Of a stretch of 64,000 nt of DNA, positions 8,740 through 16,659 are shown piece after piece. Location of the stretch: contig CAZOZL010000001.1 in assembly GCA_964584305.1 (NCBI GenBank), positions 62,001-126,000 on the forward strand, read 5' to 3'. Source of the DNA: SB11 sp964584305 (lineage in GTDB: Bacteria > Bacteroidota > Bacteroidia > UBA8524). The translations under genes and the position numbers were made by a program. The notes under the pieces were generated by a model, which worked only from the letters and a program-made list of their open reading frames with translations, did no database searches and had not been told where the DNA came from. Positions within the stretch are counted from its first letter, which is position 1. The number at the start of each line of letters is the position of its first letter.

Positions 8740-10158
8740 CTACTCTACCAAAAGTTTTTGGCGGTAAATACCGTTTTCAGTATTAATGCTTACAAAGTAG
8801 ATACCGGTGCTTAGTGTGCTAATATCCATTGTGTATTGCTGGTTGCTTTGCTTAGTTAGGTTAATGGTAGTAATGTTTTTACCGTCAATAGTATAAATAT
8901 TAGCATGGGTAATCGTTTTTTCTTCTTTTTCAAACGCTATAAATACCTGCGTATTGTTGCCTGTTGGGTTAGGGTATATTTTTACTTCATTGGCTTTGCT
9001 AAATGAGCTTACACCCGCTGTTTTTGAGGTAAAGAAACGCCCTGTATCAGAAAAATTACCGACACCACAAGTACGACCCGCATATACTGGACGAACCCTC
9101 CAATTATACGTGCGGCTGTCTGATAACTTGGTCGCTACAAAAAATGTCTCTTTAGTCATAATGTCTAAGGGTAAAGTGCCTGGAAAAACAGAGATTTGGC
9201 TGGCTTGCAAAATATAACCAATGGCATTGGGAACACTTTTCCACCTAAACACCGCATTAGTCGGTTTTTGTGGCATCCCTTGCAATGGAAACAAGCGTTC
9301 CACCTTTTGCATATTGGGCATAGTATCTTGTTTTGCTCCTATCAAGTTGGAGCGTGCACCATTTAGGTTAAAAGCCATTGCGTCGGTCTGTTCTAACGAG
9401 AAACGATTTGAACACGCATCATTAGAGTAACTCATAAACAAAGTTCCATCAGGGTTATAAGTCGCTCCCAAGGGATCTTTAGTGCTTCCTTTATAGGGAC
9501 AATTCCAACGGACGTTTAGATGGTCGGCACGGGTATCACAAAACAAGTCGCCACCTGTTTTGCAGTTGCTGCCATTCACAAACTCTTTTACTCCAAGCAC
9601 ATTACGAAAAGGGTGAGGAAGTGAGAAAAAGTGCCCTAATTCATGCGCAAAAGTAGAAGAACCTGCACTCATACAGTTTTTAGTCATCGCAATACCGTTT
9701 CTGCTTGGCGAGAAGTAGCCGCAGTTTCCTGCGGGGTTTATAACAATATAAATATTGGCTACATCATCCACGTTATTCGCGCCCATCATAACACCCCCTG
9801 GTCCGTAAGTAGCATGGTCGTACCAGTCCGTGTTTGCAATATAATTAAAGCCTGCCAAGTAAAAATAAAGCCCTGTTGGGGCAAATTGTGTGTTTAGTTC
9901 ACATATCCCATTCATCATCAGTTCGGGGCTATAAAAGCCTGTTCCTTCGTCAGTACCTACAAAATGGATATATAGGGGGACATAATATTGCGCTGCACTT
10001 TTTTGTGCAAAGTTTCTTCCGTTTTTGGCATAGTCAAGCAGCCAGCTTTTTTGTTTTTCAGAAAAATCTGTACCGCAAAAATCAGGCGTTTGTGCCTTAA
10101 TTGGTGTAATTGCCCCTATAAAAATAAAAGTGAATAGGGAAAGTAAAAATCTTTTCAT
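8740..10158 (-). CDS. T9SS-secreted M43-type zinc metalloprotease
   Basis: A 472-residue exported protein. A signal peptide covers residues 1-22 (ending IKAQ). The catalytic zinc site is H172-E-L-G-H-F-F-S-L-P-H182, matching the extended HExxHxxxxxH metzincin motif, and a downstream FMSYSND segment supplies the Met-turn typical of family M43 (cytophagalysin/pappalysin-like). A central region of fibronectin-like strands follows. The last ~80 residues, from VKIYPNPTGN to RQKLLVE, are a type A T9SS sorting domain, so the product is exported to the cell surface or medium. The TTG-free ATG start gives a normal signal peptide. The substrate is unknown. It is transcribed alone, convergent with the previous gene. 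Confidence 0.92.
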   Translation of the reverse strand: MKRFLLSLFTFIFIGAITPIKAQTPDFCGTDFSEKQKSWLLDYAKNGRNFAQKSAAQYYVPLYIHFVGTDEGTGFYSPELMMNGICELNTQFAPTGLYFYLAGFNYIANTDWYDHATYGPGGVMMGANNVDDVANIYIVINPAGNCGYFSPSRNGIAMTKNCMSAGSSTFAHELGHFFSLPHPFRNVLGVKEFVNGSNCKTGGDLFCDTRADHLNVRWNCPYKGSTKDPLGATYNPDGTLFMSYSNDACSNRFSLEQTDAMAFNLNGARSNLIGAKQDTMPNMQKVERLFPLQGMPQKPTNAVFRWKSVPNAIGYILQASQISVFPGTLPLDIMTKETFFVATKLSDSRTYNWRVRPVYAGRTCGVGNFSDTGRFFTSKTAGVSSFSKANEVKIYPNPTGNNTQVFIAFEKEEKTITHANIYTIDGKNITTINLTKQSNQQYTMDISTLSTGIYFVSINTENGIYRQKLLVE

Positions 10159-10280
10159 TTAAAAAAGGTTTGGTTTTATTCGTCGCTTAAAAGACGACTT
10201 ACAAAGAAATAACGTTTTGTAATATAAAAAAACCTCTATTTAGTTTGTTATACATTATAGGACACCTTTTTAAAATTGGT

Positions 10281-10288
10281 TAGTTTTG
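10281..10288 (+). promoter_or_regulatory. Candidate -7 promoter element (TAGTTTTG)
   Basis: TAGTTTTG fits TANNTTTG and ends 12 nt before the preferred ATG of the glycosyltransferase gene at 10301. If used, the leader would be very short. No convincing -33 element was seen. Confidence 0.35.
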
Positions 10289-10300
10289 CAACGTTATAAA

Positions 10301-11077
10301 ATGAGAAATAAACTCCCTATAAGTGCCGTTGTCCTTGCCAACAACGAAGAGCAAAATATTGCACGTTGTTTACAATCGCTACAATGGGTGGACGAGGTGT
10401 GGGTAATAGACTCAGGAAGTAGCGATAATACACAGGCAATAGCACAACGTTTTAGCAATGTTGTTTTTGAGCAAATAGAATGGCTGGGCTATGCTGCTAC
10501 CAAACAATATGCCGTAGATAAGGCTAAAAATGATGTTGTTTTTTGGGTAGATAGCGATGAAGAAATTACCAGCGATTTACAAAAAGAAATAACTACTAAA
10601 TGGAGTGCAATAAATAAAGCATGGGAACAAACACCTATTTATGCCGTACCTCGTAAAACTTTTTTTATGGGCGAATGGATAAAATACTGTGGCTGGTATC
10701 CCGATAGGCAAAAACGGCTATTCAATAGCAAGTACGCAAAGTTTAATACGGCAAATGTGCACGAGGATGTAGTACCGACTAATACCGGCAAAATAGAAGA
10801 GTTAAGTAGCGACATTTTACATTACTCGTTTCAAAGCATAAGTAAATACTTTGAAAAAATGAATACATACGGCAAACTGGGAGCAAAAGAGATGAGTGTC
10901 AAAAATAAAAAAGTCGCATTCAGTAAGTTGATTTTTAATCCTTTGTGGTCATTTTTTCAATCGTATTTTTTGCGTTTAGGAGTGCTACAAGGCAAAACAG
11001 GTTTTATTATAAGCTGCGGCAATGCGTATAGCAAATTTATTAAGTACACACATTTTTATTATTTAGATAAGGGGTAA
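10301..11077 (+). CDS. Family 2 glycosyltransferase (WaaE/KdtX-like)
   Basis: A 258-residue GT2 enzyme. I use the ATG at 10301; an in-frame TTG lies 15 nt upstream. The N-terminal Rossmann-like GT-A fold starts with ISAVVLANNEEQNIARCLQS, followed by VWVIDSGSSDNT and the metal-binding DSDEEIT, a DxD-type motif. The WYPDRQKRLFN segment and the C-terminal WSFFQSYFLRLG region resemble bacterial LPS-core beta-glucosyltransferases of the WaaE/KdtX group. It probably transfers a sugar from a nucleotide donor during surface glycan assembly at the inner face of the membrane. Acceptor specificity is not readable. It is followed 38 nt later by a dehydrogenase gene that appears unrelated. Confidence 0.87.
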   Translation: MRNKLPISAVVLANNEEQNIARCLQSLQWVDEVWVIDSGSSDNTQAIAQRFSNVVFEQIEWLGYAATKQYAVDKAKNDVVFWVDSDEEITSDLQKEITTKWSAINKAWEQTPIYAVPRKTFFMGEWIKYCGWYPDRQKRLFNSKYAKFNTANVHEDVVPTNTGKIEELSSDILHYSFQSISKYFEKMNTYGKLGAKEMSVKNKKVAFSKLIFNPLWSFFQSYFLRLGVLQGKTGFIISCGNAYSKFIKYTHFYYLDKG

Positions 11078-11115
11078 ACGCATATTTTCGCAATCGGTTT
11101 AAGAAAACACAAACA

Positions 11116-12081
11116 ATGAGTGATACAATATTAGTAATTGGCGCAGGCGGGCAGCTAGGTACAGAATTAGTAGAGGCTTTGCGTGGTATTTATGGCAGCA
11201 GCAGTGTGGTAGCTACCGACGTGAAAAAGCAAAGTGAAGTGGCAAATATACTGCACGAAACAGGGCCTTATGAGCAATTGGACGTGTTGGACAAACCAAA
11301 ACTTACCGCACTACTAAGCAAATATAAACCCAACCAAGTATATCATTTGGCGGCACTTTTATCCGCAACAGCAGAAAAACATCCAAAGTTTGCTTGGGAA
11401 CTAAATATGGACGGCTTGTTTAATGTGCTGGACGCAGCCGTTGCCTTTAAAATTGGCAAAGTTTATTGGCCCAGTAGTATTGCCGTTTTTGGGTCTAATA
11501 CCCCAAGAATAAACACCCCACAGAACTGCGTTATGGATCCTAATACTATTTATGGTATTAGTAAACAGGCGGGCGAGCGTTACTGCGAATATTATTTCCA
11601 AAAACACGGTGTAGATGTACGTAGCATTCGCTACCCTGGTTTAATAGGCTATAAATCTGCCCCAGGGGGAGGAACTACTGACTATGCCGTTGATATTTAC
11701 CACGCAGCACTAAAAACCAATAGTTACGAGTGCTTTTTACCACACCACGCTACATTGCCCATGCTATATATGCCTGATGCTTTAAAAGCAACCATTAACA
11801 TAATGGATGCCCCTGCTGATAGCATTACCATACGCAGCAGCTATAATGTAGCAGGTATGAGTTTTAACCCCGAAGAAATAGCCACAAGCATTAAAAAAAT
11901 AATGCCTGATTTTGCTTTGACTTATGATGTTGACCCTGTGCGTACAGCTATTGCTGCCACTTGGCCCGAAAGTATTGACGATACCATTGCCCACAAAAAC
12001 TGGAACTGGAAACCCGACTATACTCTTGATACCATGACTAAGGATATGCTGGATAACTTGAGGTTGGTTGCAAAAAGCTAA
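11116..12081 (+). CDS. SDR-type L-threonine 3-dehydrogenase
   Basis: A 321-residue extended short-chain dehydrogenase. The NAD-binding motif is VIGAGGQLGTEL at residues 5-16, and the catalytic Tyr-Lys pair is in YGISKQAGERY. The sequence pattern, including YPGLIGYKSAPGGGTTDYAVDIYHAAL, matches the UDP-galactose-epimerase-like threonine dehydrogenases of Bacteroidota, which oxidise L-threonine to 2-amino-3-ketobutyrate. That product is normally split to glycine and acetyl-CoA by a ligase not found in this window. It is unrelated in fold to the zinc-dependent E. coli Tdh. It converges with dnaG with only 6 nt between the stop codons. Confidence 0.88.
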   Translation: MSDTILVIGAGGQLGTELVEALRGIYGSSSVVATDVKKQSEVANILHETGPYEQLDVLDKPKLTALLSKYKPNQVYHLAALLSATAEKHPKFAWELNMDGLFNVLDAAVAFKIGKVYWPSSIAVFGSNTPRINTPQNCVMDPNTIYGISKQAGERYCEYYFQKHGVDVRSIRYPGLIGYKSAPGGGTTDYAVDIYHAALKTNSYECFLPHHATLPMLYMPDALKATINIMDAPADSITIRSSYNVAGMSFNPEEIATSIKKIMPDFALTYDVDPVRTAIAATWPESIDDTIAHKNWNWKPDYTLDTMTKDMLDNLRLVAKS

Positions 12082-12087
12082 ACCATA

Positions 12088-14103
12088 TTACTTAATAATA
12101 GTAGTGCCTAAAAGTGCTGTTATTTGCTTGCGATAGTTTAATAGCATTATATGTTTTTGTAGCAGTGTTTCAAGTTTTTGGGCTGTTTCTGCTAATTGTT
12201 CTGCTGTTTCCTCCGTTTCTTCATCGCTTGGTACTTCTTGCTTTGTTTCCTTGGTGTGGTTTGCCTCTTCCTCAAAATTTTTAATTTCTTCTTGATTTTG
12301 GCGCATTAAATCATCTACTTTTTTTAATTTTAGGTGCAGCAATACGCTATCTACATCGTTTTGATAGTTGTCTTTTATCTCGGTAATAAATACCTCAAAT
12401 TTTTCTCCCCAGTGGGGGCTTACTTTATATTTCTCGGTTAAAAAATTTGCTGCCAAAGCTACCACTTCTTGGTTTTCGTTGTGTAAAAATTCGTCTTCGC
12501 TTAGGGTTGCCAGTGGGTCATCTACTTTGTTTTTTATTTCCTCAACTATTTGTTTGTAAAGGCTGTATTTAAATTCAAATCCATCGTTTTCTACTTGCTG
12601 CAATAAATACTCTGCCACGTTTAGCACTGTTTCTCTGTACGGCAAATGCCCATACTGAATTAATACACGTGCTACTCCTTTTTCTTGCTCTTCGCCTATA
12701 TTAAGCGGTGCTTGAAACTCCTCCTCACTAAAAGGCTCGTTATTTATTGTCTCCAGTTCGCTCAGTAGTTTCCGCTCTTCGGGGTCTTTTGTTTGGCTTT
12801 TTTTGCGGGTTTTGTTCACCTCTGCCATTAGCATCTCTGCCCCCACCTCAAACACCCTTGCGCTTTCGCTAATAAAAGTACTGCGGGTAATATTGTCAGG
12901 TATTTTGCTAATGCTTTCTACAATATCACGAATGGCTGCCGATTTTTTTACGGGATCGTTTTTTGCCTCACCTACCAGCAGCTCCGATTTGTAAAGGATA
13001 AAGTCTTTTTCATTTTCGTTTAAATATTGCTGAAACGCCGCCCCTCCTAATTTTTTGCAATATGTATCAGGGTCTTCGCCTTCGGGCAAGAGTATGATTT
13101 TTACATTTAAGCCGCCTGCTAATATTATATCAATACCTCGAAGTGCTGCTTTTAAGCCTGCGGGGTCGCCATCGTATATAATACATACGTTTTTTGTGAA
13201 ACGGTAAATTTGTTTTACCTGCCCCTCTGTTAGCGATGTGCCAGAAGATGCTGCTACATTCTCAATGCCTGCTTGGCTAAGTGTAATTACATCTGTATAT
13301 CCTTCTACCAAAAAGCACTTATCGTTTTGGCGAATACTGTTTTTAGCATAATAAATACCGTACAGTATTTCCGATTTTTTATAGACCTCCGTTTCGGGGC
13401 TGTTAAGGTATTTCGGGCTTTTATCATCTTTTACCAGTTGGCGACCGCCAAAAGCAATTACCCTTCCGCTAAGGTTATGAAACGGAAATAGTACCCGCTC
13501 ACGAAACATATCGAAGGCTTTACCGCCTTCGCTCACTTTGGTTAACCCTGCTTTTTGTAAAATATCAATAGAGTAGCCTATTTTAATTGCCTCATCGGTA
13601 AAGCTACCCCAGTCTTTTTTGCTATATCCTAAATTGAACTTTTTTATTGTTTCATCCCTAAAACCACGCTCATAAAAATAGGTTTTGCCTACGGCTTTGC
13701 CCTCCTCGTCTTCCCACAGGTTTTGCTCAAACTGCTTTGCAGCATAGTCTAAGGCAATTAAAAGGCTTTCACGCTCGTTTGCGCTTGCAATAGCTTCGGG
13801 TGTTTGGTTGCGTTCTTCTACAACTTCTATATTGTATTTGCGGGCAAGGTGGCGCAGCGCATCGGCATACTCCATTTTTTCATGCTCCATCATAAACCCC
13901 ACAGAGTTGCCCGCCCTGCCACACCCAAAACACTTGTATATCCCCTTTGTAGGCGACACCACAAACGATGGGGTTTTCTCCCCATGAAAAGGACATAAAC
14001 CCATTAGATTTGCCCCCCTTTTTTTTAGAGTAACGAAATCGCCAACCACCTCATCAACTTGAGCAGCAGCCATTATATCATCCACCGTGTTTTTGGGTAT
14101 CAT
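12088..14103 (-). CDS. dnaG: DNA primase
   Basis: A 671-residue primase that makes RNA primers at the replication fork. The N-terminal CHC2 zinc ribbon has C37, H40, C58 and C61. The Toprim catalytic core has the acidic LVEGYTDVI motif near residue 268 and the DGDPAGLKA motif near residue 312. The C-terminal third is Glu/Lys-rich with coiled-coil character (about residues 600-655), and its helicase-interaction part is less conserved, as usual. Length is normal for the phylum. The start ATG is preceded by two short inverted repeats. It is convergent with the threonine dehydrogenase gene and is the first of a long minus-strand block as read from the left. Confidence 0.97.
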   Translation of the reverse strand: MIPKNTVDDIMAAAQVDEVVGDFVTLKKRGANLMGLCPFHGEKTPSFVVSPTKGIYKCFGCGRAGNSVGFMMEHEKMEYADALRHLARKYNIEVVEERNQTPEAIASANERESLLIALDYAAKQFEQNLWEDEEGKAVGKTYFYERGFRDETIKKFNLGYSKKDWGSFTDEAIKIGYSIDILQKAGLTKVSEGGKAFDMFRERVLFPFHNLSGRVIAFGGRQLVKDDKSPKYLNSPETEVYKKSEILYGIYYAKNSIRQNDKCFLVEGYTDVITLSQAGIENVAASSGTSLTEGQVKQIYRFTKNVCIIYDGDPAGLKAALRGIDIILAGGLNVKIILLPEGEDPDTYCKKLGGAAFQQYLNENEKDFILYKSELLVGEAKNDPVKKSAAIRDIVESISKIPDNITRSTFISESARVFEVGAEMLMAEVNKTRKKSQTKDPEERKLLSELETINNEPFSEEEFQAPLNIGEEQEKGVARVLIQYGHLPYRETVLNVAEYLLQQVENDGFEFKYSLYKQIVEEIKNKVDDPLATLSEDEFLHNENQEVVALAANFLTEKYKVSPHWGEKFEVFITEIKDNYQNDVDSVLLHLKLKKVDDLMRQNQEEIKNFEEEANHTKETKQEVPSDEETEETAEQLAETAQKLETLLQKHIMLLNYRKQITALLGTTIIK

Positions 14104-14110
14104 ACTACTT

Positions 14111-14160
14111 TGAGTTTACAAAGAAACTCAAATATGATATATATATGCCACATATATCAT
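14111..14160 (-). promoter_or_regulatory. Two inverted repeats in the dnaG leader
   Basis: TGAGTTT (14111-14117) pairs with AAACTCA (14124-14130), and ATGATATAT (14134-14142) pairs with ATATATCAT (14152-14160). The first hairpin begins 8 nt upstream of the dnaG ATG at 14103. They may shape the leader RNA or be a binding site; neither is proven. Confidence 0.35.
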
Positions 14161-14467
14161 TAATACAATTTCAATATAGTTTTTTGGATTTACTGCTTTT
14201 TTATCCCCCCTAATAAAGACTCCGTGCTCGTCATTGTGTGGCTTTGTGTGGCACTCTTTTACCATCACATCATACAGATTGTCTCGTTCGCCTAAGAAGG
14301 CATACTCGCAATGACGAGAGTTATTGTGGTAATGAGGAGAGCGGGTTGTTGTTGTATAACCCGCTGCATTTGCTCGCACGCTTTTCAACTCCACTCAATA
14401 TGACAATGCGCGTGCTAAAGGCAAATAGCCGCTAACTAAAATAAACAAGGCTATCCTACCAAAATTC
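14161..14467. other. Intergenic region with a MITE-like repeat
   Basis: The stretch between the FecR-like gene and the dnaG leader contains short open frames on both strands that I reject as genes because they run through a repeat-like element at 14227-14318. Nothing else recognisable was seen. Confidence 0.55.
14227..14318. repeat. 92-nt element with 10-bp terminal inverted repeats
   Basis: CTCGTCATTG at 14227-14236 and CAATGACGAG at 14309-14318 are perfect inverted repeats bounding 92 nt. An internal GCC-TAAGAA-GGC hairpin lies near 14290-14301. The ends resemble the widespread intergenic CGTCATTGCGAG-type bacterial repeat. A partial end (GCGCAATGACGA) is also seen near 54366-54377. It has no coding capacity and is probably a non-autonomous mobile or REP-like element. 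Confidence 0.55.
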
Positions 14468-15409
14468 TCACTCCACCCACCATTTTTTGGCTTCGTCCAG
14501 TTTGCCTGCTCGGGCAAGCCATCCGCTATATAGTATTTTGTATTCTTGAGAAAATTTTGAGATTTCTAAGGCTTTATAGTAATATTTTCCTGCTTGCTGC
14601 ATTAGCCCATTTACCTCAAGCCAGCTTCCCGCTTTTATAGCATCAAATGGTGTTTGCTCTGATTTCTTAAACATGGTTTGTGCCTCTACCAATAGATTGT
14701 TAAAGGCTATTTCTTTTATCAATTCAAAAGAAAAACGCGCGCAGTTATCTATGCCTTTAGGATATGCCGCCCAAAAATATTTTTTTCCTCTATTAATCCA
14801 AAAAGTTTGTGCTGAAAGGGTTAAACTATTGCCTACTACCAGCAGCTCTAATAGTTTAGTGTCTTCTCTCTCGTCTTGGTATAGCACCACGGTGTATTCA
14901 TTGTTTTTTGCGGCTGTGTCTTTATCCCAAACTAAAGTAATTGAGGGGGAGAACACCTTTTCGCCATAGGCAGGGCTAAGCATTATGGGCATAGTACACC
15001 CTCCCCTATCTACTCCGCCCTTGGTTTTCATATAGTCTGTGTGGTAGTCTTTGGCATTTTTATGTTTTTTATTAAACTCTTTCCAAATAAACTTTAGGTA
15101 GGCGGTGCTTTCGCTTGCTTTTGTTTTTTTCACCTGCGCTATCAGTTTGTCTATTTTATACCTTCCCTTTTTTTTAAGTTTCAGCGTTTTATATTCTTTG
15201 TACAATAGTATAAGCTCTGCCCCGTTATCCAGTTTTAATTTATCGCCTTTATTAAGTGGTGTTCTCGCTTTCACTCTCTGCCAGTTTTTGCTGCCGCTGG
15301 TTTTGTACTCTGCTTTCCCACTAATAGAAAACACCACAAACTGGTTTTGGGCAGCCGTTGCAGCCAAAGAAAAAATAATAGTAAATAGTAATAGACTTAG
15401 TTTTTTCAT
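14468..15409 (-). CDS. Secreted FecR-like protein of the caspase-CHASE2 cluster
   Basis: A 313-residue protein with a signal peptide (residues 1-20, ending TAAQ). Residues ~22-85 look like a FecR-type beta domain: a short VFSISGKAEY strand, W-x-x-V, then LNKGDKLKLDNGAELILLY. The middle (about 140-235) is an Ig-like or DUF928-like beta region beginning MLSPAYGEKVFSPSITLVWD. The last ~70 residues have TPR-like helices (GKYYYKALEISK, AGKLDEAKKWW). No catalytic motif is seen. It is third in a minus-strand cluster, 65 nt after a CHASE2 gene and after a secreted caspase, and the family calls rest on eye recognition. A role in envelope sensing or scaffolding is an inference. Confidence 0.65.
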   Translation of the reverse strand: MKKLSLLLFTIIFSLAATAAQNQFVVFSISGKAEYKTSGSKNWQRVKARTPLNKGDKLKLDNGAELILLYKEYKTLKLKKKGRYKIDKLIAQVKKTKASESTAYLKFIWKEFNKKHKNAKDYHTDYMKTKGGVDRGGCTMPIMLSPAYGEKVFSPSITLVWDKDTAAKNNEYTVVLYQDEREDTKLLELLVVGNSLTLSAQTFWINRGKKYFWAAYPKGIDNCARFSFELIKEIAFNNLLVEAQTMFKKSEQTPFDAIKAGSWLEVNGLMQQAGKYYYKALEISKFSQEYKILYSGWLARAGKLDEAKKWWVE

Positions 15410-15474
15410 TGCTTTAAATTATAGTGGTAAGGTATGGGTTAATATCACTATACCAAAAATAGTAAATGCTTTTT

Positions 15475-16656
15475 TTAGTGATGTCCAAAAACAGTTTTGT
15501 ATCCATACTTTTTGTGCAACCAAGTAGCCAACCCATCATAAAAATAAAGCACATCTACCGATAATGCTATTGCACCTAATATTGCCCCCATATCCATATC
15601 TAAGCCAAACCACGAAAGAAGCATAAACGACGCGTATATCATTAATATAAAGGTAAGCAGTTGTATTATTTTGGTTACCAAATGATAAAACTTGTGGTGG
15701 TGAACGTAGTATTTTATAAAGAAAAAAATATGTAGAAAACAAACGCTAAACGCAATAACTATTGATAACCAAAATGGCACTTTGTTTATATAGTTTTGTG
15801 CTATTATGGCGCTTAAAAGGTTAGCATGAATTACCACCCCATACATATCAGGAAATGACTTGCCGCTATATTTTTTGTTCATCGGGGTAAATCGATTTTC
15901 CTCTATTACTTTTGTGTTTATATCAGGGCCTAAAAAGCCCATTAGTACTATTTTTCCCTTTAGTATAGAGAGGTCTGTTTTTTGCAGGTCGTTTACATCA
16001 ATAACAATGTATTGGTTTTGCTTGCGACTGTAATTAATAATTTCAAACTCTTTTTTTCTTTGCTTTAGTTTTTCGTAGCCCTCTTCATCAAACATTTTTG
16101 CTATGGCTGCCGCAAAACTGTTTTCAGTAGTTTCTCCTAATTTATAAAAGGGTTTTATTTTACGTACGGGGTAACTCTCATCCTTCCCCACAAAGTTTAT
16201 AAAACCCCATTGTTGGTTTTTAAGGTTGAGTGTGGTGGTGTCTAACTTGGTAAACTCATGTTTTTCGTTTTCTCCATAAAGGTAAGAAGCCATTACCACA
16301 TTGGGGGTGCTGTTTATCTCTGCCTGAAGTAAAGAGTCTATTATCGGGTCTTTATGGCTGCGAAACAATACATCAAGCCCAATTACTGCGGGTTGGTATT
16401 GTTTTATCGTTTTTAGTTGCTGTGATAGCTGGTAACGGTTATTATAGCCTATGTTTACTATCACTATATTAGTATCAATAGGTGCTTTGCTTTTTATTTT
16501 CGAAAAGTAAATATCGCTAAACTTAAAATCTTTTAGCCCATGTTTTATAGGGTTTAATATTTTTAGATTAAAAGGGATGTAGGCAAAGGCTGCCATTACC
16601 AAAAAAACGGCAACGGTTGCCCCTATACTGTCTTTTATTAAATGCTTACGCTGCAT
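15475..16656 (-). CDS. CHASE2-domain membrane protein without an effector domain
   Basis: A 393-residue membrane protein. One transmembrane helix (about residues 11-30) leads into a ~260-residue extracytoplasmic domain with CHASE2 features: an APIDTNIVIVNIG strand, QYQPAVIGLDVLF, the WGFINF segment, and an ILKGKIVLMGFLG strand. Three further helices follow between about residues 295 and 375, then a ~20-residue tail. CHASE2 domains are extracellular sensors normally joined to kinases, cyclases or phosphodiesterases; here no output domain is attached. The start lies 3 nt after the caspase stop, so the genes are surely co-transcribed. I infer that the signal is passed to a neighbouring protein, perhaps the caspase. 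Confidence 0.85.
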   Translation of the reverse strand: MQRKHLIKDSIGATVAVFLVMAAFAYIPFNLKILNPIKHGLKDFKFSDIYFSKIKSKAPIDTNIVIVNIGYNNRYQLSQQLKTIKQYQPAVIGLDVLFRSHKDPIIDSLLQAEINSTPNVVMASYLYGENEKHEFTKLDTTTLNLKNQQWGFINFVGKDESYPVRKIKPFYKLGETTENSFAAAIAKMFDEEGYEKLKQRKKEFEIINYSRKQNQYIVIDVNDLQKTDLSILKGKIVLMGFLGPDINTKVIEENRFTPMNKKYSGKSFPDMYGVVIHANLLSAIIAQNYINKVPFWLSIVIAFSVCFLHIFFFIKYYVHHHKFYHLVTKIIQLLTFILMIYASFMLLSWFGLDMDMGAILGAIALSVDVLYFYDGLATWLHKKYGYKTVFGHH

Positions 16657-16659
16657 GGT

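Noticed and set aside
14128..14435. Open frames of 65 to 88 codons on both strands
   Set aside because: They run through the 92-nt inverted-repeat element and have no recognisable protein pattern; the translated repeat is the source of their length.
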